Origin: JBMNOZ01 sp050943335
Lineage (GTDB): Bacteria; Bacillota; Desulfitobacteriia; Desulfitobacteriales; Syntrophobotulaceae
DNA: 64,000 bases
Reading direction: 5' to 3'
NCBI GenBank assembly: GCA_050943335.1
Contig: JBMNOZ010000001.1
Location: forward strand, 1 to 64,000
Shown: positions 1 to 7,174 of the stretch, one piece after another
Position numbering within the stretch: the stretch's first letter is position 1
Layout: every line of letters begins with the position of its first letter
Notes under the pieces: generated by a model
The model's database searches: none
What the model was told of the DNA's origin: nothing
What the model saw: only the letters and a program-made list of their open reading frames with translations
Program-made: the position numbers and the translations under genes

Positions 1-64
1 CTCCGTAAACCAGAAAATTATGCCAAGTCCCGATTCGATTAATTGGCGGAAATATCCTTCAATA

Positions 65-114
65 CCGACATATATTTTGGTCAAAATCCCAAGTGTTGCC
101 GACATATAATTTGG
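65..114. repeat. Short direct repeat pair near the window edge
   Basis: Two 16-base copies at 65-80 and 99-114 differ at one position (CCGACATATATTTTGG and CCGACATATAATTTGG) and are 34 bases apart. Multiple short repeats of this kind occur at the ends of some insertion sequences, for example IS21-like elements, but no transposase is in view because the window begins here. The rest of 1-315 contains no open frame I can support. Confidence 0.35.
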
Positions 115-216
115 GCTTTAACAAAAAATTTGAAAAAATAGCACAAATCCTGTCTTTTTGAGAAGGAATTTTTTCACCACTGTCGAAAGTAGTAATATTT
201 ACACTAGGACCAATTT

Positions 217-243
217 CCTATAATAGAACATCCCCTATAATAG
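217..243. repeat. Tandem CCTATAATAG repeat upstream of the c-di-GMP gene
   Basis: The decamer CCTATAATAG occurs at 217-226 and again at 234-243, within a slightly longer imperfect duplication (GGACCAATTT before, GGACTAATTT after). Each copy contains a TATAAT hexamer, so this could be a doubled -10 element or a pair of protein-binding sites for the gene starting at 316. No convincing -35 was found. Confidence 0.3.
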
Positions 244-315
244 GACTAATTTACTGTAAATGATTGGCATCTAAAGATCGAGCGATATAGCGCGCGGAAA
301 AAAGGAAGAAAGACA

Positions 316-2640
316 ATGGTGAATATTTTAACTGAGAATATTAACTATTTTAACAGAATCTGCCGGATGGCCAATGAGGAAACCGGGTACGAGACCTTTA
401 TTTGCGCTTCTGATGGGGAAATAGTGGCGGCCAGTCCTGAGTATTGGCAGGATAGTTTCTATATATATACAAATCTAAGTAAAGAAGTATGCGAATTTGT
501 AGTGGCTAAAACTCAATTTAAGGATCAAAATATCCAAAGCAGGAACAATATCCGAGGTTATCTTAATCCTTTAATTATTGATGATGAGTTGCTCGGGGCG
601 GTGGTTATGGTCGGCGAACCGAGAAAGGTAAAACCGGTAGTCAGAATAATAATGAGGATGATTGTTTCTGAAATAAAGGAAAGAATTGAAGAAGGAGAAA
701 GAAATAAGATTCTTTGTAAGCTTCAGGCTCTGAGTACAAAAACACTGGACAATCCCTTGGACGAGGACGTTTTTCAAGAATTTGTTAACGATTTGAAGTC
801 TATTTCTGGAGCCAGGTTTGTATTTCTAGATTTGTATGATCAGGAAAAGGGAACCTTAACTTTTGCCGCTATTGCTGGTGATACTGACGATATTCGTAAG
901 TGTAATGAAATTTGGGGTTTTCAATTGCTAGGAAGCAAAATGGGCCATTGCAAATTGCTTATAGATAGACTCAAAAACAAAAATAAAGTCTTTTTTGCAA
1001 ATTTTTTCGATTTTGCCGAAGGCGTTGTCCCTGAAAAAGTGGCCCGTCAGTTATATGAGACTTTCAAATTTGGTGAAGTATATCTCTTTAAGATCTCTTA
1101 TCAGGATCGAGTGATCGGAAATTTTACCCTTAAAATGCCCGAGAGAAAAAGTCTTGCCAACCCGGTTTTAGTTGAATTATATGCTTCTTGGGTCGGACAA
1201 TTACTAATCAGGGCTGACGTAGAGAAGTCATTGTCAATCAGCCAAGAAGATCATAGAGAAACTTTAACCATCCTCGACTCCTTTTGGGAAAACAGCCCCA
1301 ACCCCATCGCTATTTTTAATCACCGAGGGGATATTATCCGGGCTTCTAACTCTTATGCTGATTTACACGGTTTAACGCTGTCCGAACTGGAGGGGACAAA
1401 TATTTTAAATCTTTACGATAAATCAGAGGCTAAAACCCTTCTAAAAGAGATTAAATTAGTAAGGACGGAAAATAAGACAAAGAAATATAAGACTTGTAAG
1501 GAGCTGTCTCCAGGCGAGAAAACCCATTATATTTACTGGCTGTTTCCTGTAGCTGATGACAAAACAAATATTTCCTTGGTAGGAATGATGATTTTTGATA
1601 TTATCGACCGGAAAAAAGCAGAAGAGAAGCTTAATTATTTAATCTATAACGATAATCTTACCAATATAAACAACCGGGCCTTTTATGAGAAAAAGATAAA
1701 AGATTTACGAAGGAAAGATGATTATCCTCTTACTGTAATGTATTTAGATCTGGATTGCTTAAAAATTGTTAACGATGCTTTGGGGCATAGTGCCGGGGAC
1801 CAATTATTAAGAAGTTTTGCCCAAATTTTAAAAAAATCTTTGCGCAAATCGGATCTACTGGCGAGGGTAGGTGGGGATGAGTTTGTGGTTTTAATGCCTA
1901 AAACAAATAATAAAGAGCCCCAGGAGATTGAAAAACGAGTTAAAGAAAATATTGAAGTGTATAATCAAAGCGGAAATATCCCTTTAGCCTATTCCTTGGG
2001 CATAGCTACCGCAGTTCAACCCGAAAGCATAAAATTGGCTTTACAAAAAGCGGATGAACAGATGTACCGCCATAAAATTGCCCAAAAGGATAAGAGTCAA
2101 AATAGACTTTTGGATTTTGTAATGGCTTCTATGGCTCGAAAAAATAAATTAATGTCGGGTCATAATTTAAGGGTGCAGGAAATGTGTTTAAAATTGGGGA
2201 AAAGAATAAATCTCAGTTCTAAGGTCCTGGCTAATTTAAAACTTTTTGCCCAGTTCCACGATTTGGGAAAAATTGGGATACCGGATCATATTTTAGCTAA
2301 GAAAGAACCTCTTACGAAAGAAGAATGGGAGATTGTTTGTTACCATCTGGACAAGGGTTATAGAATTGCAATGATTTCCCCCGCTCTTTCCGAAATTGCG
2401 GATTTAATTTATAAAAGGAATGAACATTGGGATGGTGGGGGTTCTCCCCTTGGCTTAAAGGCGGAGGAAATACCTTTGGAATGCCGGATTTTAGCAGTGG
2501 TAGATACTTACGACAATTTGATTGAAAATAGACACGAAGGAATAAGGACAAAAGCAGAGGCCATTGCGGAACTGGAAAGAGATGCTGGTCGGAAGTTTGA
2601 TCCGGAAATCGTGAAGGAATTTGTTAATATGATTCGTTAA
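316..2640 (+). CDS. PAS/GGDEF/HD-GYP cyclic-di-GMP signalling protein
   Basis: A 774-residue soluble multidomain protein. The N-terminal ~130 residues resemble a ligand-sensing domain of the sugar-diacid-recognition kind (loosely matched), followed by a GAF-like stretch and a PAS domain at about 315-435. A diguanylate cyclase domain carries an intact GGDEF motif at residues 519-523. The C-terminal HD domain has HD at 648-649 in HDLGK. The usual HD-GYP signature is altered: where families have H-H-E-x-x-D-G-x-G-Y-P this protein reads NEHWDGGGSP, so the Tyr is Ser. No transmembrane segment is evident. It probably makes and/or degrades c-di-GMP in response to a cytoplasmic signal; which activity dominates cannot be read from sequence. 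A terminator follows, so it is likely monocistronic. Confidence 0.88.
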   Translation: MVNILTENINYFNRICRMANEETGYETFICASDGEIVAASPEYWQDSFYIYTNLSKEVCEFVVAKTQFKDQNIQSRNNIRGYLNPLIIDDELLGAVVMVGEPRKVKPVVRIIMRMIVSEIKERIEEGERNKILCKLQALSTKTLDNPLDEDVFQEFVNDLKSISGARFVFLDLYDQEKGTLTFAAIAGDTDDIRKCNEIWGFQLLGSKMGHCKLLIDRLKNKNKVFFANFFDFAEGVVPEKVARQLYETFKFGEVYLFKISYQDRVIGNFTLKMPERKSLANPVLVELYASWVGQLLIRADVEKSLSISQEDHRETLTILDSFWENSPNPIAIFNHRGDIIRASNSYADLHGLTLSELEGTNILNLYDKSEAKTLLKEIKLVRTENKTKKYKTCKELSPGEKTHYIYWLFPVADDKTNISLVGMMIFDIIDRKKAEEKLNYLIYNDNLTNINNRAFYEKKIKDLRRKDDYPLTVMYLDLDCLKIVNDALGHSAGDQLLRSFAQILKKSLRKSDLLARVGGDEFVVLMPKTNNKEPQEIEKRVKENIEVYNQSGNIPLAYSLGIATAVQPESIKLALQKADEQMYRHKIAQKDKSQNRLLDFVMASMARKNKLMSGHNLRVQEMCLKLGKRINLSSKVLANLKLFAQFHDLGKIGIPDHILAKKEPLTKEEWEIVCYHLDKGYRIAMISPALSEIADLIYKRNEHWDGGGSPLGLKAEEIPLECRILAVVDTYDNLIENRHEGIRTKAEAIAELERDAGRKFDPEIVKEFVNMIR

Positions 2641-2697
2641 TTCTAAGATTTCAAGTTTTTTGCAGGGGTTTACTTTAAGGTAGGCCTGATTTTTATG

Positions 2698-2733
2698 AAA
2701 GGACATCGTTTGAAACGGTGTCCTTTCTTTTCA
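2698..2733 (+). terminator. Intrinsic terminator after the GGDEF/HD-GYP gene
   Basis: The arms AAAGGACATCGTTT and AAACGGTGTCCTTT pair over 14 positions with one G-U pair and are followed by CTTTTC. It lies 58 bases after the stop of the c-di-GMP gene. Confidence 0.75.
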
Positions 2734-2787
2734 TGAATTATAAGGAGTGAAATGAAAAATAATATAGCACAGAATAGGAGGATGGTA

Positions 2788-3228
2788 ATGGACAAATTTT
2801 TACGAAGTTTTCTGGCTGGAGTCTTAGGCGGAATAGCGATGAATATCTGGAGTGTAATCGTTTATTATATTTTGAAGATCTCTAAAATGCGCTTTTTAGA
2901 TTGGATGGCCATAGTTTTATACGGGCATATGCCTCATACTAATTTAGAAGCGATCTATGCTTTACCTATTCAAATCGGTTTTTGCGGAGGACTTGGGGTG
3001 GTAATGTTTTATTTCTTTAAAGCTTTCGGCTATAAGCATTTTTTAATTAAAAGCATGATTTTCGGACTTGGAATTTCCGTTATTCTCTATGCCATACTAG
3101 CCTTGTTCCATGCGCCGGGAATGTTTGTTCTCGCTCTGCCCACCGTGTTTTCCAACCATATCGGAGCTTTGATCTGGGGGGTTATAACCGGCTTTTATTT
3201 ACGAGCTATAAAAAGCGAGTTCACTTAA
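2788..3228 (+). CDS. Small membrane protein of unknown function
   Basis: About 146 residues with roughly four hydrophobic segments (after a short basic start MDKFLRSF, then near residues 10-30, 60-85, 90-115 and 120-140). I do not recognise a characterised family; proteins of this shape are common in Clostridia. Two in-frame ATGs each have an SD site: ATG 2752 behind AAGGAG (spacing 4) and ATG 2788 behind AGGAGG (2776-2781, spacing 6). The latter is preferred because the site is stronger and the 12 extra residues from 2752 are polar and low-complexity. It stands alone between a terminator and the M50 protease gene. Confidence 0.6.
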   Translation: MDKFLRSFLAGVLGGIAMNIWSVIVYYILKISKMRFLDWMAIVLYGHMPHTNLEAIYALPIQIGFCGGLGVVMFYFFKAFGYKHFLIKSMIFGLGISVILYAILALFHAPGMFVLALPTVFSNHIGALIWGVITGFYLRAIKSEFT

Positions 3229-3326
3229 AGAAAGGAAGGAACAAGTTGATTCTCTTGTCTTAAAGAATAAAATACTATAGAATTAAACTTGTTGTTAGCT
3301 TAGATTAGAAAGGAAAAAGAGATAAA

Positions 3327-3956
3327 TTGCGAATAGATTTTACCACCACTTTATACCTATTGCCGGGTATTATTATCGGTTTTACTTTTCACGAATTTGC
3401 TCATGCCAAAACTGCTGTTTTACTTGGCGACGACACACCCCGTCTCCAAGGGCGAACCTCGTTAAACCCTTTGGTACATATAGATATCATCGGTTTTATC
3501 CTGATTTTGATCGCCGGTTTTGGTTGGGCAAAACCAGTTCAAATCAATCCCCTAAATTTTAAAAAGAAGAGAAGAGATGATATTTTAGTTTCGATCGCTG
3601 GGCCCCTTATGAACATTTTTTTAGCCTGTGTATTCTTATTGCTGGCTAGAATTGCCTATAGCATGCCTTTAAATATTTTCGAGCCTGCGACGTACAGCAT
3701 TTTAGTGAATATTTTTCAATACGGAGCGTATATCAATGTCGTTCTATGTGTCTTTAATTTATTGCCCATCCCACCCTTAGATGGCTCCCATATACTATTT
3801 GGCTTAATAAATTTAAAAAACACTAAACTTTTCTACCAATTCTCGCGGTATGGAATATTTGTTCTCCTCGCTTTGATTATCACCAATTTACTGCATAAAA
3901 TTATAATTCCCCCAATCTATATTATCTTCAATTTTTTGAGCGGGATTTTTTTCTAG
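3327..3956 (+). CDS. Site-2-protease-like M50 membrane metalloprotease
   Basis: A 209-residue integral membrane protein of the compact M50 (Rce1-unrelated, YwhC-like) type. The zinc motif HEFAH is at residues 22-26 in the first membrane segment, and the third-ligand motif appears as LPIPPLDG near residue 150, so the enzyme looks catalytically complete. Members cleave substrates within the membrane; the substrate here is unknown. Start is TTG with a modest SD (AAAGG); no better upstream start is in frame. The next gene's candidate promoter overlaps its stop codon. Confidence 0.85.
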   Translation: MRIDFTTTLYLLPGIIIGFTFHEFAHAKTAVLLGDDTPRLQGRTSLNPLVHIDIIGFILILIAGFGWAKPVQINPLNFKKKRRDDILVSIAGPLMNIFLACVFLLLARIAYSMPLNIFEPATYSILVNIFQYGAYINVVLCVFNLLPIPPLDGSHILFGLINLKNTKLFYQFSRYGIFVLLALIITNLLHKIIIPPIYIIFNFLSGIFF

Positions 3957-4127
3957 ACAGTTGGAACGCAATTGTGATACAATTAACATGCTGACCCTAA
4001 AGATTTACCTCTAAAGGGAAAAGCTAAAATTTTATTGTTACTGACGCTGAATACGGGGTTATAAGGCGAAAGGTAAAACAATAACAATTTATGTTGTTTA
4101 CAAATCAGCGCCTTAAGGGCGCTTTTT
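3954..4127 (+). promoter_or_regulatory. Promoter, leader and attenuator-like terminator before the hyd genes
   Basis: A candidate promoter is TAGACA (3954-3959), 18-base spacer, TACAAT (3978-3983). About 120 bases downstream a terminator hairpin, GCGCC-TTAAG-GGCGC at 4108-4122 followed by TTTTT, sits before the SD of the next gene. Two upstream segments can compete with its 5' arm: CGCTGA (4045-4050) with TCAGCG (4105-4110), and TAAGGCG (4062-4068) with CGCCTTA (4109-4115). This is the layout of a transcription attenuator or riboswitch. I could not match it to a known riboswitch class. Confidence 0.5.
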
Positions 4128-4157
4128 AATTTAAAACCTTCCAAGGAGGAATGAACA

Positions 4158-4421
4158 GTGGAAACAAGGGTAGCATTAATCGGAATCATTGTGGAGGATA
4201 AGAGTTCTGTAGAAAAGCTTAATGAACTCTTGCATACCTATGGGCAGTATATCATCGGTAGAATGGGCCTCCCTTACCGGGAAAGAGGGATCAATATTAT
4301 CAGTATTGCTATCGATGCTCCGCAAGATATTATTAGCGCCCTTTCTGGTAAACTCGGGAAACTTCCGGGGGTTACTACCAAAACGGCCTATTCAAAAATA
4401 ACCACGCAAGTGAATCAATAA
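4158..4421 (+). CDS. TM1266-type iron-only hydrogenase system regulator
   Basis: An 87-residue ferredoxin-fold protein matching the family named after T. maritima TM1266, found beside [FeFe]-hydrogenase maturation genes and thought to act as a small regulator. Visible features are the N-terminal strand ETRVALIGIIVED, the segment YIIGRMGLPYRERGI and the C-terminal GKLPGVTTKTAYSK. Start is GTG with SD AAGGAGG (4143-4149); an ATG at 4151 is out of frame. It is 69 bases upstream of hydG and probably co-transcribed with it and hydF. Direct DNA binding is not evident from sequence. Confidence 0.85.
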   Translation: METRVALIGIIVEDKSSVEKLNELLHTYGQYIIGRMGLPYRERGINIISIAIDAPQDIISALSGKLGKLPGVTTKTAYSKITTQVNQ

Positions 4422-4490
4422 AAACCTTTATATAAAAATTTTACTGAAGGGAAAGAAAAATCTGACCCGTTTAAGAAAGGAATGGTTAAG

Positions 4491-5909
4491 ATGTACAATC
4501 CTAGGTCTACTAAAGCCCAAGAGTTCATTTCTCACCGGGAAGTATTGGAGACCCTTAATTATGCCCGGGAAAACAGAAACAATAGGGGCTTAATAAGGGA
4601 GATCCTTGAGAAAGCTAAGCAGTGCCAGGGACTTTCTCACCGGGAGGCTTCAGTTTTACTGGAATGCGAGTTGCCGGAGGAAAACGAGCAAATTTATGCT
4701 TTGGCAGAACAAATTAAAAAAGATTATTACGGAAACCGCATTGTCCTTTTTGCTCCCCTTTATCTTTCCAATCACTGCGTCAACGGCTGTGTCTACTGCC
4801 CTTACCAGGCTGGCAACAAGCGGATGCCCCGTAAAAAAATGACCATGGAAGAGCTTAAAAGGGAAGTAATTGCTCTTCAGGATATGGGGCATAAACGATT
4901 AGCTTTAGAGGCCGGGGAAGATCCCATTAATAATCCCTTGGAGTATATTTTAGAAAGCATCGAGACTATTTACGGTATTAAACATCGTAAGGGCGCTATT
5001 CGCCGCGTAAACGTCAATATTGCAGCCACATCGGTTGAAAATTACAGAAGACTAAAAGAAGCAGGAATCGGGACTTATATCCTTTTCCAGGAAACTTATC
5101 ATCAGGAAAGTTACGAGAAATTGCATCCTACAGGACCCAAGCACGATTACGCTTTTCACACGGAAGCCATGGATAGGGCAATGCAGGGCGGTATTGACGA
5201 TGTCGGGCTGGGAGTGTTATTCGGCTTGGAGTCCTACCGCTATGAATTTGCGGCTTTATTGATGCATGCTGAGCATCTCGAGGCTGCCTTTGGGGTGGGA
5301 CCGCATACCATAAGCGTTCCGAGGGTTCGACCGGCCGAGGCCATTGATCCTACGGCATTTTCCCAGGGGATAAGCGATGATATCTTTGCCAAAATTGTAG
5401 CTTGCCTGCGGATCTCAGTGCCTTATACAGGCCTTATAGTCTCCACCAGGGAAAATCAAGCTTGCAGGGAACGAGTGCTCCGTTTAGGAGTTTCCCAAAT
5501 CAGTGGCGGTTCGAAAACAAGTGTGGGCGGTTATGACCAGTCAGAAAGTGAGGATGAAAGTTCCAAACAATTTGAAATCTACGATCATAGAACTTTGGAT
5601 GAAATCATTAAGTGGCTAATGGAACTCGGTCACCTTCCCAGCTTTTGCACGGCCTGCTACAGGGAGGAGCGAACCGGGGATAGGTTTATGGATTTATGCA
5701 AAAAAAAGCAAATCCAAAATTTCTGCCATCCTAATGCTTTAATGACTCTCAAGGAATATTTAGAGGATTACGCTTCGCCGGAAACAAAAACCCTGGGGGA
5801 AGCTTTGATAGAAAAAGAGTTAGAGAAAATACCCCAGGAAAAAATTAAAAAGATGGTCCGCGAGAATTTGGAAAGTATTCACCGTGGAGAGCGGGATTTC
5901 AGACTGTAA
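4491..5909 (+). CDS. hydG: [FeFe]-hydrogenase maturase HydG (radical SAM tyrosine lyase)
   Basis: HydG splits tyrosine to supply CO and cyanide for the hydrogenase H-cluster. The radical-SAM motif CX3CX2C is at residues C96, C100 and C103, and the C-terminal auxiliary-cluster motif CX2CX22C is intact (FCTACYREE through NFC). At ~472 residues the length is typical. ATG 4491 is preferred over ATG 4482 because AAAGG lies about 10 bases upstream of it but abuts 4482, and because family members begin MYNxxS. hydF follows after 38 bases; hydE is not in this window. Confidence 0.96.
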   Translation: MYNPRSTKAQEFISHREVLETLNYARENRNNRGLIREILEKAKQCQGLSHREASVLLECELPEENEQIYALAEQIKKDYYGNRIVLFAPLYLSNHCVNGCVYCPYQAGNKRMPRKKMTMEELKREVIALQDMGHKRLALEAGEDPINNPLEYILESIETIYGIKHRKGAIRRVNVNIAATSVENYRRLKEAGIGTYILFQETYHQESYEKLHPTGPKHDYAFHTEAMDRAMQGGIDDVGLGVLFGLESYRYEFAALLMHAEHLEAAFGVGPHTISVPRVRPAEAIDPTAFSQGISDDIFAKIVACLRISVPYTGLIVSTRENQACRERVLRLGVSQISGGSKTSVGGYDQSESEDESSKQFEIYDHRTLDEIIKWLMELGHLPSFCTACYREERTGDRFMDLCKKKQIQNFCHPNALMTLKEYLEDYASPETKTLGEALIEKELEKIPQEKIKKMVRENLESIHRGERDFRL

Positions 5910-5947
5910 ATAATTTTTGAAACTTCAGTCTTCAGGAGGTAGAAATA

Positions 5948-7174
5948 ATGGATTTAAATGCAACACCCTCCGCTAACCGGATTCACATTGGTTTTTTCGG
6001 GCGGGTAAACGCCGGCAAATCGAGTCTTGTAAATGCCCTTACCGGTCAAGAGTTAGCTGTGGTCTCTGAAATCAAGGGTACGACAACGGATCCGGTTTAT
6101 AAAGCAATGGAATTAAACCCCCTCGGCCCCGTGATGCTCATCGACACCCCCGGGGTTGATGATTGTGGTCCTTTGGGAGAAAGGCGTATACAAAAGAGTC
6201 TTCAAGTGCTCAATAAAGTCCACCTAGCCGTTATAGTAATTGATTCCGTAACCGGCAGAACGGAAAAGGATGAAAAGCTGATTGCTTTATGTGCGGAAAA
6301 AAACATCAAATTCCTGGTTGTTTATAATAAATCGGATCTTAGACCTTCTTTGGAAGCTAGGGAAAACCCAGCTCAAGAGAACGAAATTTTTGTCAGTTCC
6401 AAAACAGGGTACAATATCGAAAAGTTAAAAGCCAAAATTGTAGCTTTGGCGGGAAGGGCAGAAAAAAAAGCCAGCCTGGTCGGGGATTTAATTGAACCAG
6501 GAGATGTTGTAGTACTGGTTACTCCCCTGGATGAGGCGGCCCCGAAAGGAAGATTAATCCTGCCCCAGCAACAGACAATTCGGGATATCCTGGAAAACGG
6601 AGCGGTGGCGGTAGTAGGACAGGAATTCAGCTTGGAGGAAATACTAGGCAATTTAAAGAAAGCTCCAAAATTAGTGATTACCGATAGCCGAATTTTTGCT
6701 CAAGTGGCGGCAATTACTCCCGCTGCTGTTCCTTTGACTTCTTTTTCAATTTTATTTGCCCGTTATAAGGGGAATTTAGAAGAGGCCGTTAAAGGGATCA
6801 GAACCTTGGAAACTTTGACCGGGGGAGATAGCATTCTTATTTCTGAAGGGTGCACCCACCATAGGCAATGTGAAGATATTGGCACTGTTAAACTGCCGCA
6901 GTGGATAAAAAAACATACCGGAAAAGATTTCCGGTATTCCTTTACTTCAGGACAGGAATTCCCCGCTGTTTTATCTGCTTATAAATTGATTATTCACTGT
7001 GGCGGTTGCATGTTAAACGATCGGGAAATGAAATACCGCCAACAGTGTGCCCGGGAGCAGGGAGTGCCGATTACTAACTACGGCCTTCTTATCGCTCATT
7101 TACAAGGGGTTTTAAAAAGAAGCCTAAGTATATTTCCCCATTACCGGAGTTTACTTCCGGTCAAGGAAGATTAA
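5948..7174 (+). CDS. hydF: [FeFe]-hydrogenase maturation GTPase HydF
   Basis: HydF is the GTPase scaffold on which the 2Fe subcluster is assembled before transfer to the hydrogenase. The P-loop GRVNAGKS is at residues 18-25, with a G3 DTPG and a G4 NKSD. The C-terminal iron-sulfur ligands are present as C302-x-H304 and H350-C351-x2-C354. SD AGGAGG is well placed before ATG 5948. The stop codon overlaps that of the convergent ltaS-like gene (7171-7173), leaving no room for a separate terminator. Confidence 0.95.
   Translation: MDLNATPSANRIHIGFFGRVNAGKSSLVNALTGQELAVVSEIKGTTTDPVYKAMELNPLGPVMLIDTPGVDDCGPLGERRIQKSLQVLNKVHLAVIVIDSVTGRTEKDEKLIALCAEKNIKFLVVYNKSDLRPSLEARENPAQENEIFVSSKTGYNIEKLKAKIVALAGRAEKKASLVGDLIEPGDVVVLVTPLDEAAPKGRLILPQQQTIRDILENGAVAVVGQEFSLEEILGNLKKAPKLVITDSRIFAQVAAITPAAVPLTSFSILFARYKGNLEEAVKGIRTLETLTGGDSILISEGCTHHRQCEDIGTVKLPQWIKKHTGKDFRYSFTSGQEFPAVLSAYKLIIHCGGCMLNDREMKYRQQCAREQGVPITNYGLLIAHLQGVLKRSLSIFPHYRSLLPVKED

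Noticed and set aside
3988..4014. Eight-codon frame in the hyd leader as a possible leader peptide.
   Set aside because: It starts at the predicted transcript start with no SD and shows no codon bias.
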